A stretch of 24,175 nt of DNA. It comes from CAYSZX01 sp964548875. GTDB taxonomy: Bacteria > Patescibacteriota > Minisyncoccia > Minisyncoccales > JANBVM01. Positions within the stretch are counted from its first letter, which is position 1; each line of letters begins with the position of its first letter. The translations under genes were made by a program, and so were the position numbers. Shown piece by piece: positions 22,571 to 24,175 of the stretch. The DNA lies in the NCBI GenBank assembly GCA_964548875.1, contig CAZJSP010000005.1, forward strand, positions 1-24,175, in the 5' to 3' direction. A model generated the notes under the pieces. That model did no database searches. It was given only the letters and a program-made list of their open reading frames with translations, and had not been told where the DNA came from.

Positions 22571-23266
22571 CTATTTATTGTTTAATTCAGGGGAACCTTC
22601 TTTTAATGATTTTTCTTCTTCTTTTAAACTTTTAGCTACTACTTTTCTTTCAGCTGCAAACCCCATTAAAGAAAAAACAATAATACTAGCGAAAATAATT
22701 CCAAAAATATTAATAAAGAGGAGTTGGAAAGAGTGAGTAGCATTAGAAAAGTAACCAAAACCAAGAGAAAGGCCAATATTAATAAGGGGAGGAATAAGAG
22801 ATACGCTAATTGCCACTCCTGGTAAAAACTCTTCTAGAGGCTTTCTGGATGTTGCAAAAGAAGCAGCTAATCCCGAACAAATAGCAACATAAAAAAGAGG
22901 TAAAATTGAAACTTCTTGGAAAATGCCAGTTTCTTGAATTTCTACAAAAGGTCTAAATAAAACACTTGAAAAGAATCCAATAATTACCCCTAGGGCTATT
23001 ATTTTTCCAACAATTAAAAGATTTCTTTTAATAGCCTTAAAATCATACAAAACGACGCTCATGCCTAAAAATATTACAGGATATAGTAGAGGGGCAACCA
23101 ACATACTTCCTATAATAATAGAAATATTATTAATAATTAATCCTAAAGCAGCGATAAAAGAGGCTAATCCGATCATAATATAAAAGCTCGTTCCGGGGTA
23201 TGATTTTTCAATTAGACTTTTTACCACTTTTTTCTTTTCTGGTTTTGTGACCTTAAAAATAGACAT
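22571..23266 (-). CDS. DUF389 family membrane protein
   Basis: This is an integral membrane protein of a family without established function. From the ATG at 23266 (MSIFKVTKPEKKK) it has 231 residues. About six hydrophobic segments follow a basic N-terminus. The family core SIIIGSMLVAPLLYPVIFLG is followed by a segment with conserved ATSRKPLEEFLPGVAISVSL and PPLINIGLSLGFG. The C-terminus is a charged tail (ERKVVAKSLKEEEKSLKEGS). The frame continues to a TTG at 23284, but that lies inside the predicted promoter and would make a weaker start. It is divergent from the TauE-like gene, and a shared regulatory stretch of about 80 bp separates them. Confidence 0.88.
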   Translation of the reverse strand: MSIFKVTKPEKKKVVKSLIEKSYPGTSFYIMIGLASFIAALGLIINNISIIIGSMLVAPLLYPVIFLGMSVVLYDFKAIKRNLLIVGKIIALGVIIGFFSSVLFRPFVEIQETGIFQEVSILPLFYVAICSGLAASFATSRKPLEEFLPGVAISVSLIPPLINIGLSLGFGYFSNATHSFQLLFINIFGIIFASIIVFSLMGFAAERKVVAKSLKEEEKSLKEGSPELNNK

Positions 23267-23272
23267 ATTATT

Positions 23273-23300
23273 ATTGTAAAACAAGGAAAGAAATAATCAA
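23273..23300 (-). promoter_or_regulatory. Candidate promoter of the DUF389 gene, apparently leaderless
   Basis: On the minus strand TTGATT (23300-23295) is followed after 16 nt by TACAAT (23278-23273). Transcription would start 6-7 nt later, at or next to the ATG at 23266, so the message would have essentially no 5' leader. This also argues against the TTG start at 23284. Confidence 0.45.
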
Positions 23301-23329
23301 GGACTAATTTGATTAATTGAAATAATTAA

Positions 23330-23344
23330 GATATTCTGAATATC
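23330..23344. repeat. 15-bp perfect palindrome directly before the TauE-like gene
   Basis: GATATTC-T-GAATATC (23330-23344) ends one base before the ATG at 23346. As DNA it could be an operator for a dimeric repressor; as RNA it could hide the start codon region. It is too AT-rich and lacks the T tract expected of a terminator. Confidence 0.6.
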
Positions 23345-23345
23345 T

Positions 23346-24062
23346 ATGGCATATTTTTTACTTACTATTGTTTCTTTTTTGGCCGGCTTAGTCGGAGAGT
23401 TAACTGGTTTTGGAGCGGCGACTGTATCAATGCCCCTGCTATTATTTTTGTTTCCAATTAAAATAGTTATTCCTTTGGTTGCTATTACTTCAACTCTTAT
23501 TTTTTCTGTTATTGCAATTAGAATTAAAGCAAAAGGAATTTATAATTTCCTTTTTCCCTTAGCGATTGGAACTGTTATAGGCATTCCAATTGGAATGTTT
23601 CTTTTAGATATGGTTGAATCCGATCTTCTTGTCTTTTTTATGGCCATATTTTTGATTGGGTATTCTCTTTATGGACTTTTTACTAAAGAAAGAAAGGTTT
23701 CGTTTCATAATAATATAATTGGAGGAATGGTCGGTATTATTGCTGGAATATTTAGCGCCCTATTTAATGTTAATGGTCCTTTTATTGGAGCTTATGTTGC
23801 AGGGAAGAGACCCTTTCATCCAGAGACTTACAAGGATACAGTTGCGACTTATGCAGTATTTTGTGGGTTTTTTACAATTATTGGCCATTTAATTGGAGGG
23901 AGAATAAACGGAGAAGTTTTAAAGCTCTTATTTTATTCTTTGCCTGGTTTAATATTAGGTCTTTTATTTGGGAGTAAGATATTTAATAGTCTTAGCAATT
24001 CATTTATTAAGAAAATAGTTTATAGTTTTGTTTTAATCTCCGGAATTTTATTATTGATTTAA
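23346..24062 (+). CDS. TauE/SafE family membrane transporter
   Basis: This is a probable anion or organosulfonate permease of the TauE/SafE (sulfite exporter) family. The 238 residues are nearly all hydrophobic, with about seven or eight membrane segments. The family signature appears in both halves: the first near GELTGFGAATVSMPLLLF (about 17-34), the second after the central loop (KERKVSFHNN) as GGMVGIIAGIFSALFNVNGP. Substrates in the family include sulfite, sulfoacetate and other small anions; none can be named here because there are no sulfur-metabolism neighbours. It starts right behind the palindrome at 23330 and is divergent from DUF389. Confidence 0.88.
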   Translation: MAYFLLTIVSFLAGLVGELTGFGAATVSMPLLLFLFPIKIVIPLVAITSTLIFSVIAIRIKAKGIYNFLFPLAIGTVIGIPIGMFLLDMVESDLLVFFMAIFLIGYSLYGLFTKERKVSFHNNIIGGMVGIIAGIFSALFNVNGPFIGAYVAGKRPFHPETYKDTVATYAVFCGFFTIIGHLIGGRINGEVLKLLFYSLPGLILGLLFGSKIFNSLSNSFIKKIVYSFVLISGILLLI

Positions 24063-24067
24063 TGTTT

Positions 24068-24095
24068 TTTACAATTTTATTATATAATGTATAAT
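24068..24095 (+). promoter_or_regulatory. Promoter for the gene at the right edge
   Basis: TTTACA (24068-24073), a 16-nt spacer and a perfect TATAAT (24090-24095) precede the ATG at 24125. A second TATAAT overlaps upstream at 24083. The leader would be about 23 nt. Confidence 0.55.
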
Positions 24096-24124
24096 TAGAA
24101 ACAATTAATAATTAACTTAATAAA

Positions 24125-24175
24125 ATGAATCAAGAAGAAAAAGAAGACCTTAATCAAATAAATCAAGAGGGGAAT
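24125..24175 (+). CDS. Start of a gene cut by the window edge, unidentified
   Basis: Seventeen codons are visible from the ATG (MNQEEKEDLNQINQEGN): a very polar, acidic start with no recognisable motif. The promoter at 24068-24095 and the open frame support a real gene. Its product cannot be named. Confidence 0.5.
   Translation, partial: MNQEEKEDLNQINQEGN

Noticed and set aside
1..24175. CRISPR array, insertion sequence or toxin-antitoxin system
   Set aside because: No regularly spaced repeats, no transposase and no paired small toxin/antitoxin genes are visible on either strand.

Overview
The window is an AT-rich, gene-dense stretch of bacterial chromosome. It most likely comes from a Patescibacteria/CPR lineage, Parcubacteria-like. 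The supporting signs are very short intergenic gaps, few Shine-Dalgarno sequences, small house-keeping proteins, a peptidoglycan-binding domain of a style common in that group, an archaeal-type cupin phosphoglucose isomerase, and no amino-acid or cofactor biosynthesis. TGA is used as a stop and there is no sign of recoding. The phylum call is inference, because no 16S gene is present.

Layout. (1) 1-5802, plus strand: the 3' part of rpoC, then ftsK and recA, a tightly packed information and chromosome-processing block. (2) 6848-5817, minus strand: the rpsF-ssb-rpsR cassette, with no rplI in the space shown. (3) 6891-8282, plus strand: a phosphomannomutase/phosphoglucomutase, divergent from rpsF and sharing its short promoter region. 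(4) 15813-8279, minus strand: a long, nearly gapless unit. In transcription order it is a PF04020 membrane protein, secG, a membrane-anchored family 5 solute-binding protein with an inserted peptidoglycan-binding domain, a cupin phosphoglucose isomerase, galU, a second nucleotidyltransferase, tRNA-Leu(CAG), an RNase J-type nuclease and trpS. (5) 15882-17987: groES-groEL with a strong promoter, a CIRCE operator and a good intrinsic terminator. (6) 17992-20260: lemA-htpX and a class I methyltransferase. (7) 20366-21097: a TIM-barrel protein. (8) 21098-21862: a mostly non-coding, structure-rich region around tRNA-Ser(GGA). It holds two candidate RNA elements, one with mutually exclusive hairpins and one resembling a free-standing sRNA of about 100 nt with promoter and terminator. 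(9) 21863-24062: an HD-domain hydrolase, a convergent DUF389 membrane protein and a TauE/SafE-family transporter. The first 17 codons of another gene lie at the right edge.

How the genes fit together. PGI, phosphohexomutase, GalU and the second nucleotidyltransferase form a plausible fructose-6-P to glucose-1-P to nucleotide-sugar route for envelope glycans. They are interleaved with secretion (SecG) and envelope (solute-binding protein) genes. GroESL, HtpX and LemA form a protein and membrane quality-control stretch. The most unusual items are the family 5 binding protein interrupted by a peptidoglycan-binding domain, the tRNA-Leu embedded inside a protein operon, and the two structured elements flanking tRNA-Ser.
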